DNA of 64,000 bases from Sitta carolinensis (lineage: Eukaryota; Chordata; Aves; Passeriformes; Sittidae). Shown here piece by piece: positions 12,463 through 23,398 of this stretch (position 1 is the stretch's first letter; every line of letters starts with the position of its first letter). A program made the translations under genes and the position numbers. Under the pieces are notes generated by a model. It made no database searches. It had not been told where the DNA came from and saw only the letters and a program-made list of their open reading frames with translations. Where the stretch lies: NCBI GenBank assembly GCA_032173965.1, contig CM063289.1, positions 27,677,690 through 27,741,689 on the forward strand, given 5' to 3'.

Positions 12463-13664
12463 ACATGCACAGGCTTGTGTAGCGTGTCCACATCCTTGGA
12501 GAGATTTGGCAGTGATGGAAAGACACTTTATCCTCAGATAAGAATCCCATGTGTGGAGCTCCCTTAAAGCCACAATCCTCAGCCTGGGCAACCTCCTCCC
12601 CCATATCAGCAGCAGCTGCTGGTTGGTCTCTAAATGACCTCCACAGTCCTTCAAGGCTCCAGAAGGGAAGGAGCTGTTTTATGGGGTTCAAACTGCAGCC
12701 CTGGGAGCTGGAACACTTTGTGCCAGTCAGTACCAGTGGCAGAGGAGCCCACCAGGGCAGGGGCAGCCAGGAGGCTCAGGGAGGCAGGTGGAATCTACAG
12801 AGGAATATAAGCAACCCAATAAAGTGCTTAGAAAGAAGGAGAAGCGTGTAAAGAGAAACTGTCTAAAAAGAATTAAATTAAATAACCTCATAATCCTGAG
12901 GTTTGTTATGGTTTTGAAAGGAATGAGAGGCAAAGAATTGTGTTTGCAGTAAGTTCCCTTCGATAGAAACAACTCTAATTACTAAGAAAATGCACTTTTA
13001 TACTTCCCTCAGTCAGTGAGAGTTTGGCTTTGTGCTAAGCAGTGCTGTTTTCTTCTGAGATTAACCAGAGCACAGACACATGGATTTGTTAGCTGGTGCT
13101 CCAGGGGATTTAGAAATCTATTTGGGGAGTGCATTTTGGATCTGGGTTCCCTTACTACCAACACACAGGTTTATAAGAGCCTCACTGCCTGTAGTAACAT
13201 GAGTATAACCATTCCTTCTCTTCCCCAGATGATTTTAAAGGCCACATTTATTTGTGTGAGATAATAGGTTTTTGAGGTCTTAGAACAGTATCAGTACAAT
13301 GATCGTTGCCAGTTTTAAAATCCATCCTGGAATCCATGATTCAGAAATAAAATGATAATGAGCAAAAATGAGAAAGAAACCTGATATCCCTGTAAAATAA
13401 AGCTCAACCACAGAGAGCTCATCAGAGCTGGGATAACAGAAATGCACCAGTGCTAGTGGTGTTTCAGCAGTGACCCTGGAGTCCAGCCTGCCTGACTGAA
13501 AGCCAGGCTTTTGTCTGAAATCAGAAACCCTGTGTTGTACTCCAGCCGTGGACAAACACAGGATGATTAAGAACTTAGTAAGCATCTGTGAAGTGAGACA
13601 GATCGTTTCTGCCCTCGCTGTGTGTGAAAGGTTTCCCCTTGGAGAACATCAGGCACAGGAGGCA

Positions 13665-13688
13665 GGGAGGGCAGGGGAAGTGTGGGGG
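13665..13688 (+). other. Canonical G-quadruplex motif
   Basis: Four G runs of 3, 3, 4 and 5 bases are separated by loops of 1, 2 and 6 bases, meeting the G3+N1-7 rule on the plus strand. It lies in a purine-rich stretch at about 13640-13770. Folding in vivo is unknown. Confidence 0.6.
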
Positions 13689-14376
13689 CTCTCAGGCGGC
13701 ACGGGGAGAAGCAGCAGAAATGATTCAAGGGAAGGGCTGGGAGAGGAAAGCTTGTTAAGCTGAGAGGGCAGGGCAGTAAGGGTAGGACCACAGAAAAAGT
13801 AGGATCCAGGGGGAGATGTGTGTATCCAAGTACCCTGCTAAATAATGAGGAAAGAAGCACATGCACATCATTGTTGTAGGAGTTTCTCTCATTAGATCAA
13901 AAGGACAACACCACAGCAATCTGTTGCTTCTGTAGAAAATACAGCGTCCAAGAGGAGGAGGGAACACATGTGGGCAGCAAGAAAGCTCTTGGAAAACAAC
14001 TAAGGAGGCAGCAGGAAAGAAACAGCTCACGGGTGGGGTCAGAGCAGTCCCAGAGTAGTCGGAGAGGAATGAGCAGGCAGATGAGTGGGTGAGGACAGAC
14101 ACCCCAGTGAATGTTGATTGTGGCACAGCCTCCATCTGTCCTGCCTTGGTGCACCCACTCCTAGTGCTAGGAATAAGCTGTCATACCATGGAATCAGATT
14201 GCTATTTGTCGTGGTAAAGCTGCTGCTGAGAAACACAAGCTTTGTCTCCAAGTGAGAGATAAAGAAACAATAATAAATGGTGTTCACAGCCCCAAATGTG
14301 TATCCCACTTTGCAGAAGTGATCCTTTCTTCTCCAGACTGCTTTGCTCTGCCATCACTACCTGGAGACTCCATGCT

Positions 14377-14484
14377 CTACATCCATGGGTGACTTCAGCT
14401 TCACTACATCCATGGGTGATTTACCTTTCACTACATCCACGGGTGATTTACTTCTCACTACATCCATGGGTGACTTGCCTTTCT
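14377..14484. repeat. 27-bp minisatellite, 4 copies
   Basis: Four head-to-tail units start at 14377, 14404, 14431 and 14458, each opening with CTACATCCA(T/C)GGGTGA and differing mainly in the last ten bases. The period is nine codons, so one frame on each strand stays open through the array and gives a nine-residue peptide repeat (LHPWV-type on plus, SPMDVV-type on minus). The frames extend only about 60 codons and show no other coding evidence. Confidence 0.92.
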
Positions 14485-15650
14485 TAAGCTCCAGTAATTC
14501 GTGGCTGTGAGTCCAAGGCACTTTGATACCAAACAACATCCACGTTAAACCAGCACCACAGGAATTGATGCTAATACAAAGCTACATCCAAGAATTCAAT
14601 AACTTTCACTGTTGACAGCCCAGTAAAGTGTCAGGGCAGGAGCTGAAATTTCTGCCTTACTATGAGAGTAAGGAAAGAACAGAAAAGTCAGACAAATTCC
14701 AGACCTCAGGTTGCTGTTGGATTAGTTCTGTCTGGACTTGTGCAGTTCTCTCTTGACTCCTCTTATGATGGCCTTGAGACTGAGGATGGCTCTACAGCTC
14801 CAACTGTCTGAATTTTGTGCTGCTGCTGGATTCCTGTTTCAAAGAGCAATCCTGTTTAAAAACCTCAGGAGAGGCTGTGCAAAGGCACAATGAAATGTCA
14901 GAAGTAAAGAAACATGTTTTTATTTCAGCACTGAATTTCCTTTGGAAGTATCAGCCATCACTCTTGGAATGGAATGACTTACAGCTCGATGTGAGGGTGT
15001 TATCATGTCCTGAACCTTATTTTAACGTGGGCCACATCAGAGCCAGGAGAGGTCACCAGCAGAGGTGGGCTGTGGTACCTTCCTGAGGTAACAGTGGGGG
15101 ACCCTGGGGGTTTCTTTTGTTCTGTTTAAAGTGAGAAAAAAAGAGATCCAGAGGGGAAAAAAAGGTAGCTAAATTTTTAAGCATATTTTCTTTTTGGAGG
15201 GAACACCTGTCTGGCATAATCCTTCATTGTTTGCATTCATGAGAAGCAGGAAAGCAACTCTATTTGCTCTGACTTCATTAGTGGCAGCCCAGCTTCTCAA
15301 ATGAGCACAAAGTTTCTTTTTTTTGCCAGCTCCAAACAGATAAAATTACTACTTGGTCAATTCCACATAACCTTTAAGGCTTTCAATCACAGCAGTAAAT
15401 GCTACTGTGCCCCAGCTCCTGCTTTTACTAAATTGTATTATAAGCACCTTAATTATAGTCTGTGCTGTCTGATGGGCCACGGAAAAGGTCGTCTTCCAAA
15501 AAACGCATGATAACAGGGGTGGAGCGATCCTGGGCTTTTTTTGTCCGTTGGGAAAGAAAGGGCTGTGCAGAGAAGAAGATTAATAGTAAACAATGTTAAT
15601 CTAAATATATCTCAAGATACAAAATATCCCATTCCTCCAGGTTTGCCTTC
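14485..15650. other. Non-coding interval, no gene seen
   Basis: Unremarkable AT-leaning sequence between the minisatellite and the CpG-rich block. Short purine-rich stretches occur near 15130-15170. No recognisable gene or repeat was seen. Confidence 0.55.
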
Positions 15651-15654
15651 TCAG

Positions 15655-16210
15655 GGGGTCCCGGCATTAACGGCGGTACCGCGGGGATGGCCGCTCAAAG
15701 CCAGGCTCCTGCTCTGCCAGCAGAGCTCCAACCAGCTCCGCTTTTGTTGTCGCTCCATGCTGAGCTGCAGCAGTACACTGAGGTCCCTCACTTGGGCTGC
15801 TTTTAGCAGGCCAGTTCAGGGCTCCCAGGTTGAGATCTAGTTCAAGGGCAGAGGAGCGAACAGAAAACACTCGCAGGCACTTCACGGTGTTTGAGCGAAT
15901 TCTCCGCGCCGCTGCCAAAGAGAAGCACCAGACCCGGGTCTCACAGATGGATTAGTGCCCCTCCGTAGCCCGTGTCTGCCTCTCTACTTATTTAATTATT
16001 TTTATAGGTCAGATCAAATATAAGTTGGAGGCAGCTTTTAAAGTGTGCTGCCCTCGGCGGAGCAGAGCATCTGGCCGGGCGATTGCGGCGCTGCCGCCCC
16101 TGTTAATGGCCCGGCTCCGGGCCCTGGGGCAGGCAGGCTATCCTTATCACCCTGGCGGGCTGCCAGCCCCGAAGAATAATCCATTAACGTCTGCCCCGCT
16201 GGCATTCTTG
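15655..16210. promoter_or_regulatory. CpG-island-like block, candidate promoter or enhancer
   Basis: By hand count about 30 CpG dinucleotides fall within roughly 550 bp, in a window where CpG is otherwise sparse, with GC content clearly above the flanks. Clusters lie at 15661-15705, 15847-15935, 16049-16120 and 16154-16200. Within it are an AT-rich insert with TTTAATTATTTTTATA (about 15990-16010), a GATA-type CTTATC at about 16143, TAATCC and ATTAAC at about 16178-16188, and a GGGCTG-C-CAGCCC inverted repeat at about 16158-16170. Unmethylated CpG-rich DNA in vertebrates usually marks promoters or developmental enhancers. No coding exon or clear transcription start was found beside it. Confidence 0.45.
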
Positions 16211-16783
16211 CCAAATACAAGGGATATCTTTTAAATAAACATTGGCAGTTCCCAGTCGGAGGAAAGAGAAAGGGAGTAGAGGAAAAACAATCCTTGACAT
16301 TTCAGTGACTTTGCAGGGCAAGCTGACACCTGGTACCACCCTTATCTGCGGGTGTTTGTGCAGAGCTGCAAAACAGCTTCTTCTCTTGGCCCTTTTGCTT
16401 TCTTTAAATAGATCGGGGAAGACTGATAATGGTAGGAGTAACTTTCTTGGATAGGTATTCTTTGCCTTTTCTTTTTCCAGGCTAGGGAGCCCCTGTGTTA
16501 ACATCTGGGCTCCTGTTTTCCTCCCAAGTACAGCGGAATAGTGTGGCAGCTTTCCTGCCTCAGACTCTGCCAACAATAATTTTTTCCCACAGTTTCCCTC
16601 CCTAGTGGATTAGATACAATGTGGATTTACTTTCAGGGGGGCACTTTCCCACCTGACTTCTGATCTCTTCATCTATCAAACCGAACAGCCACACGGATCT
16701 GCCAGGAATCAGAGCAACTGGGGCTCACCCCATTCTCAGCATTCCTCAGGAAGGGCTTTTTCTGTTTGTTTCAACCATTTCAC

Positions 16784-16806
16784 TTTTTTTTTTTTTTTTT
16801 TTTTTT
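16784..16806. repeat. Mononucleotide T tract (23)
   Basis: An uninterrupted run of 23 T. No retroelement body is recognised next to it. Confidence 0.9.
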
Positions 16807-18419
16807 CTCTGTAGCCAAACTCTCAATGACAGCTTGAGGTTTATTTTTCCAGCTGTTATATTTTCCTTCATAGCAATAAAATTACTTGTTTGGATATTTC
16901 ACTGTATCAATAAATGAGCTGTCGAGGTTTTATTTTTGCAGTCCAGTTAAGATTTGGAGTAGGATTCATTTGTCCGGAATGCGATTGGGAGACAGTAAAA
17001 TATTTGGTGTTGAAAGAATAATATAGGGACAAACCTAGAGTTTGCTACCCAGGTCTGAAACTGGGTTTTCCTTTCTGCTGGTTTTGCCTCGATTCACTGG
17101 TTGCACTGATGCTGCCTCAGTGTACATCAGAGGTAAATGAGGGCATAAATTCTTTCTTTTCATCTTTCTAACAAGTTACTTAAAAGATTAGACAGTAGTT
17201 TGAAGGATTTTAAATACTGATTGTAAGGATATTTTTGTACTAAAATCTCTGCTGCTAAGGACTTGGGACTTTGCAACAGCTTCCTTGCCAAAATTTCCTC
17301 GTAATTTCTATCTGTAATGTATTGTATATTTATATTGAATTTGCAGCACTGTATTTTGCTTGCCCCTTTTCATTTAAGTGTTGAAGCTATTCCTATCTTT
17401 CCCTCCGTTTCAAAATCAACACCATCCCCACCCATGATTAAACTTATAAGATTAGCACTATTTGTGGATTTTCTGCTGCAGCTAAGTTTCCACTAATGCT
17501 TTTACTTGTGTGTGGGATGGGGCAGAGGAAGCACCCTGCCTGCTGCAGGGTCTGGGGACAGGCTGACAAAGTGCAGAAGGCATTTTTTGACCAGATCCTC
17601 ATTTTAGGGCATTAAGCTTTTATGTCTCAACACTTCCCCTTTTGAAGCATGGTGACATTTGAATATGTCAATGTGTTTTCAATGAAGATAACTTAATCAC
17701 CAGCACTGGGAGCTTGTATGTCTCCTAATTAAATTGGAACCAATCTGAATCTCCCCAAACTGATTTTTGCTGTATTTTTAGTTCAATCTGTCGCTCCACC
17801 CCTGGCCAGCCTGTATATGGCAAACCTTCTGCTATTTCCTGCTCGGTTATTTAATGCTGGAGCCAAGCTACTTTCAGTTCCTGAAGCAGAACCAAGCAAA
17901 TCAAATGTGGTTAGCATGGAGTTAACTGGAAACATTCCCAAAAGATACCAGATTTTTTCCTAAACACATACTGATCCACCTACAGTAGAAAAGAAACATC
18001 AGTTCAAATCATAACCTCTTCACTCTGGGTAGCTTCTGTCTGGACATTTGCAGACCTTGTTGATAGTTTGTACTTAAAAAGGATTATCAACAAGACACTC
18101 TAGGCTTTTCACAAGCAGATTGTAATTGAAAATGCAGTGGAAGTCATTCAGATATTTCAACTGGTATGTGAAAAGGGCCAAGAGAAGAGGTGTATCATAC
18201 TGAGGGACTGCTTAAAATAGGTAAATGCATATTAAGTAATTGTAGGTCCCTGTACTGGATTAAGGTGACACAACTATTGCTCTACTTTCATTGTTTTGTT
18301 AGACTGTACCAACAGGGAGTGGTGTTTTTGCTGGCCAGGGAGATCCCTAAATCCAGGTGTGCTCCAGTAAGGACAAAGGAGGCAGCTGCAGTTGCTGTAT
18401 GGGCCAATAAAACCCTTCA

Positions 18420-18525
18420 GTGGGCATGTTCAGCAGGGAGGAGCACTTCGTAGTCACGTCCATCTGAGTTCAAATCTGGAGCTGCTGATTGAGTTTAGAT
18501 CAGTCTCAGAGTCTTCTCCTACAGG
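18420..18525 (+). mobile_element. Possible highly diverged MIR fragment
   Basis: GAGCACTTCGTAGTCA followed by CTGAGTTCAAATCTGGAGC resembles the head and B-box region of a MIR SINE, where the typical form reads GGTTCAAATCC. The downstream part, with CTCAGAGTCTTCTCCTACAGGG, is a weaker match to the MIR core. This may be chance. It is listed because two better MIR copies occur in the same window. Confidence 0.25.
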
Positions 18526-20429
18526 GGAAGCAGTGTGGTTGCCCCTGGAGTGTGAGGGGTAAATAAATACAGAATTGCTGCGTTCAGGAGAGGCTGTTGA
18601 TTAGTGCCAGGTGAGGCCTGTGTCCTGTTTTCCCCAAAGAAATCCTAACAAGTGCTTTGTAGAATACTCTGGTGGGTTCCTGTACAACTGTCATCTGGAT
18701 GATAAAACTTGCAGGGCAGAGAGGATAATGAAATGTCTGGATTTCTCCTCCAGTAATTTTCAACCTGTTCTTCCAATTTAAGGGTAGAGATCTTGAAAAT
18801 AAAATCCCAGGTGTTTAGTGAAAATAAAAAGTTGAATATGGTGCAGAGGCCCAAGTTGTGTCTTCCTTTGTTTTGCTTCCCCCTCTCCCCCTCTATTGCA
18901 GTAGAGAAAAAACACTTACTAGACACTGGGAAATGCATGTAGGAATTTGTGTTAGGGAACAAAATCAATAACAAATCCAGCTTCAGCAGCTCTTCTTTCA
19001 CAGGGTTAATTGTTTAAATAAAGTAATGCAGTGATATAGACATTCTGCTTCAGGCTTCTCTCTTTCAGAGAACCTGCAAGTATTTTCTAACCCAGATTTC
19101 AAGAACAACAATGTGTAACTGTGCTGGAACAAGTACTATTTTTAAGTTTCCTGTGGTTTGAGGAATTGTCAGATTTCTCTGTCTGAAGGATCAAGGAGTC
19201 CAGAAAGCCAGTTCTGAGTTTCTGGTTTGAAGGTTGAAGGAATACAAAAATGAACAGACAGTGATTTTCTGCATTGTAGCAGATGAAAGGAAGGATGAAA
19301 GATCTCAGCCATGCTCTTGTCAATCCAGAGCAACTCCAGCAACTGCAGACTTTAATTCAATAAATATTATTTAACCTAGTTCAGGAAAATCCCTCCACTA
19401 CAACAAAACAAGTTTTTCCACTCTTAGGGGTCACGACCGTATCTAGGGAAGCAGCCCACGCTGATAAACTGTTGCACAACTGATACTGAGCAAGTTTTCA
19501 AAGAGCAAGAAGTGCTCCAGCTGAGCTGGGTCTGTCTGGCAGGCCAGGCCAGGTGAAGTGATCTCATCGGCCCTCCCTGTGCTATCGAATTCCAGCCGGT
19601 TGTGCACAGGAGATGCCCTTTTTTGGTGCAAGCAGAGCCACTCCCCATGCAGAGATCTGTATATCCCAGTCAATGTCCCACTGCCTGTGGGAAGGTGCTG
19701 TCTGTCCCAGCTGCATCCCTGAGGCTTTGTGGATTTTTAGGCAGTAGCTGAAGCTCTGCTGCACTCACTGGAGTGGCTGTTCCTATGTCTGTGTGTTTTC
19801 AGGCCTGGTATTACCTGTGTTAAGACCACACAATGAAAGTAAATCTATTTTTTGTTGTTATAACACCCTAGGTGCTGGGTTTTTTTACCTGCCCCCTGTG
19901 CCTCCTGTGTTTCACAACCAGCAGTTCCCAGGAACATCTCTTGTCTGTTCTCTCCTGCCCATGCCCCACAAATACCAATAGTGATGATTAAATATAAAAA
20001 AAACACAGTGTCAGTACTTGTATAGGGGAAGCAGAGGACAGAGAAGAGGTAAGAGTTTGTTTTTATGCAGGCTGAAACATCCCAGTAGCAGAAATGATGG
20101 CACTTACAGGAATATTACAATCTCCTGAATAATACAATTCCCTCACTGCCCAGAAACTTAACACTTAGGCAGGGATGCATCTGACCCTGGAGTAATTGTG
20201 TAGCATCTCAAATGGGTATGATTTGAGAAACATCACATTTTAAGCCTTACTATGCACTGATCCTAGAAACAGACTTTAAAATCTGATCTGGGAACAGTAC
20301 ACAAATAAACAGTTGCATGGCTTATAAATTGTGGTATGGCTTTACAATGCAAAATGACACATCTGGCATCTAGCTGAGAGAGCTTTTTCACTTTTTCTTT
20401 TTCCTGCCCCAATGTGCTTTCTCCAGGGG

Positions 20430-20456
20430 AAAAAAAAAATATATATATATATATTA
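20430..20456. repeat. A tract followed by (TA)n
   Basis: A short A run changes directly into alternating AT for about 17 bases. Simple-sequence slippage is enough to explain it. Confidence 0.9.
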
Positions 20457-21985
20457 AAATATAAGTCAACTTGCCTGAAATAACACACTTTCAGTATTAG
20501 CAGTAAGGCTATCTGTGCCCTTTGCAAGTGGAGAGAATATCCCCAATACAATCAGCACATTATGTTGTTGTCCAAAATAAAACTGGAAAATTTTAAGAAC
20601 AACCACTGTATAAAGTCAGATTATCACGGCGTCTGGTTTTGGAAGCCTTGCTCTTTTCTTTGAGGGTTATTATGCCAACATATGAAAGAGAAAACTAAAT
20701 GGAAACCAAGAAAGATATCATTTTCCTTTCCTCCTCCCCCCCTCCCTTCTTTTCCTGTTGGGAGTGTTTCTGTTTGTCTGCATAAAACTTACCCATTCCA
20801 ATCCCTAACTACTATTTAAGGTTGCCTGCCAGCCTGGGAAGTTGTTATGCAGGTTGCACTTAAATAGCTCACGTTTGACTGCAGAGCACCTGTTGGTTGA
20901 CTTGGAGACAGTAAAATTCAGGGCAAAGGCTTCCCAAACACAAAGAGTTGCTTGTGGAAAAAGACCTTGTTGATCTTGGATGGAGTTATAACCAGCACTT
21001 GATGCCTTTAGTGGGGCATTGTATGGTGCACTAAGCCTGTGCATGTGTTTCTGTGTGTGAAAAAACAACACCTGAGCTAAACAGAGAGCGCAGAGCTAAC
21101 GGGCTTTCTTCAGGTGTGTTTTATGGAGCACTTTTGAAAGGACTTTTTGTGTAGGGCCCTTGGAAACTCTTTTCAAAGCCCTGCTCAGAAGTGCCGGGGC
21201 CTGTGGGCCACCTTCCCGCTCAGGGTGTGCATCGAGTGCCTCACGTCTTCCCAGGGCAGAGTCTGTCAGGTTGGCTTTCCAGACCCTCAGAGAGTCTTTT
21301 GCCTTGATGGGAGGTGGAGGAGCTTGGAGTAAAAGTTTTACAGCAAAGTGTTGTGTGTTTCTGCCAGTCCCAGTTGGTTCAGCTGGTACCACACATTGCT
21401 GCCCCCTTAGCTCTGCCCCACACTCTCCGGAGGCATCGCTCCTGCTCTGGGTCAGCTCTGTGTCCTGACTCACTGCTGTGGCTGTGGGGCAGAGCCACTG
21501 GCATAACCTGGGGAAGATCAAAACAGAGTACTTGGAAGGGACACATGGGCGCAGGACTAATTTTCAAATACATTTAGGAATAATACTGACATTCATTTGT
21601 TCTTTACAGAAGCATGCTTGTTTGGGAAGATAGACAAGCAGAACTTTTCATGACAACACAGCTCATCTATGAAATAACTTGCTCATTTTCAGAAATTTTG
21701 TTTTAGAAAGCTACTCTAAAATGCTATGATCCATGAAGCTGTTCCCCAGAAGGCATCAGTATAGCCCAGATCTCACAAGAGTCTTTGAACATCTTTTTGT
21801 TTTGCTGCTGGTTTTAGTTATTGGTACAATATGAACAACATTGCCCAGAGTGTTTATAGTGAACCAAGGCATGCCACTGTGTTTTTGGCAAACAAGAATA
21901 TAATGAATGCTTGCAGGTTCTTTCAATGACTGGTGTGTCCTTCCCCAGCAGCTCTTAGGTGAGGCTGCTTGTGCAAAGGCAGTTT

Positions 21986-22106
21986 TCATAAAATCAGGCA
22001 ATATCCTGAGTTGGAAGGGACATACAAGGATCATCAAAGTCCAACTCTTGGCCCTAATTTGCCAGGGGACAGGGCATCCTTCTCCATCCACAGTGCCTCA
22101 AGGAGC
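21986..22106 (-). mobile_element. CR1 LINE 3' end, minus strand
   Basis: Read on the plus strand the block begins near the inverted CR1 terminus (AATCAGGCAATATCCTGAG) and continues with TTGGAAGGGACATACAAGGA, TCATCAAAGTCCAACTCTTGG and CCTAATTTGCCAGGGGACAG. These are the reverse complement of an avian CR1 3' region of the TATCCTGAG-type subfamily. The copy is truncated after about 120 bp and carries no open reading frame. Confidence 0.88.
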
Positions 22107-23265
22107 CATGTAGGAGCTGGTAGTTACTTCTTACCATTTCAATTACTTCAAACCTTTCCTTTATCATTTCAACCACCATGCAACGCAGCACCTCTGCAAC
22201 CTTTCTGAGTTTGTGATTTCCCACCACACACACCCCCATGCCTTTTACCCCACCCCAAATGCCAGAATGAGCAGGATCCATGTGTTGGAGTATCAGGCAT
22301 CAAGGCTCAGCATGAGGGGAAGCCGAGCATTGCACTGATGGCAGGCGACAAACTGATATTCTGCTGCAGTTTTTGTTTAAAACCTGATTATTTGTGCAGG
22401 CTGGATGCTGAAACATTTAGTTCGGAGCTGGACAAGCAGAACTAACAGACTGGATGGTTGCCCATAACAGAGGCAGAGAAAGGAGGAGCCTCTGGTATCG
22501 TTGAAGTACTTAACTGGTCTTTCAGCAGGTATTTTTCCAGTTCACAGCAGGCTAGTGACAGCAGAAAGTGAAAAGAAAGCAGCCTCGGCAGCGAAACCGT
22601 TACAATGGGAGGGAGATAAAGTGAAGGATTTGTTGGAGGGGCAGTGCCAGGAAACGGCTGAGACATCACATGACAGAGGATGTGCCCTCTGCAGCTCAGG
22701 GACTATTTACTTACAGGCGAGACTTCACCAGACTCCACCAAGGGCAGTTCTGGCGAGTTATTTGAATTACCTGACCCACTTGCAGTAGGAAGTCATTATA
22801 GAGATAGTAAATACCTACCCCACCCCTGCTAGGCAGACAGACTCTTTGCCAAAATGGTCTAGCTCAGCTTCTCAGAATATAAAATATTGTACCTTTCTAG
22901 TTGAAACTGGCATTGCAAAGACATCAGAAACTGCTGCTGTTCCAGTAAATGGCTCCGTTTCTTGGCATTTAACCATTGTGGAGAGAGCTTCCAGGATTTA
23001 TGTCTTACCACCACCTGGAGCACAAATAATATGCAAAGAGTGAATTGGAAATTTTTCTTAAGGTGCAAATCTCTTACTTCTCACATTGATGGGAAAAGCT
23101 CCCAAGCCTTCTGGCAGTCAGGGAAGTCGCCTGTGATGGAGATTGTGAGAGGAGCTTTACACAAGCATTCATTTGAAGTGTTAAATAGACTCCAACACAG
23201 CTTTTCCTAGACTTTTTTGTTTTACTTTCTTGTAGTGAAAGCTGCAAGTAACTTAGCACACATAA
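22107..23265. other. Non-coding interval between two CR1 fragments
   Basis: About 1.2 kb of sequence between two minus-strand CR1 ends. No gene or further repeat was recognised. Short frames of 60-95 codons occur on both strands without domains. Confidence 0.5.
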
Positions 23266-23398
23266 CATAGAATCATGGAGTTGTTAAGATTGGAAGAGAC
23301 CTCTGAGATCATCAAATCCAACTGTCAACCCAGCATCACCCCCCTGTTCATCACTAATGTGTCCTCAAGTGCCATATCCACACTTTTTTTGAATACTT
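23266..23398 (-). mobile_element. CR1 LINE 3' end, minus strand, older subfamily
   Basis: The plus strand reads CATAGAATCATGGAG, AAGATTGGAAGAGACCTCTG, AGATCATCAAATCCAACTGT, then CAACCCAGCATCACC and GTGCCATATCCACAC. This is the reverse complement of a CR1 3' region whose wording (GAGACCTCTGAGATCATC) differs from the other four copies here, so it belongs to a different CR1 subfamily. It is 5'-truncated and non-coding. Confidence 0.9.

Larger units (their letters stand above)
8857..14376. other. Non-coding interval, no gene seen
   Basis: No coding gene is supported. The longest frame is 156 codons at 9344-9814 on the plus strand and has no recognisable domain. The interval holds the AT and GT microsatellites and one G-quadruplex motif listed separately. 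AT-rich stretches at about 10860-10950 and 12000-12260 look like conserved non-coding sequence, with homeodomain-like words and few repeats, but that is only an impression. A pyrimidine tract ending in CCGCAG at about 11827-11840 resembles a splice acceptor, with AATAAA about 30 bases downstream, and no exon structure supports it. Confidence 0.5.
16210..21985. other. Non-coding interval with conserved-looking stretches
   Basis: No gene is supported. Stretches at about 16830-17050 and 17640-17900 are repeat-free, balanced in composition and rich in ATTA/TAAT words, CAATAAA and GTCAATG-like motifs, the texture of vertebrate conserved non-coding elements. A T tract lies at 16784-16806. A (TA)n run follows an A tract at 20430-20456. 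Around 21180-21480 GC content rises without a CpG island. Confidence 0.45.
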
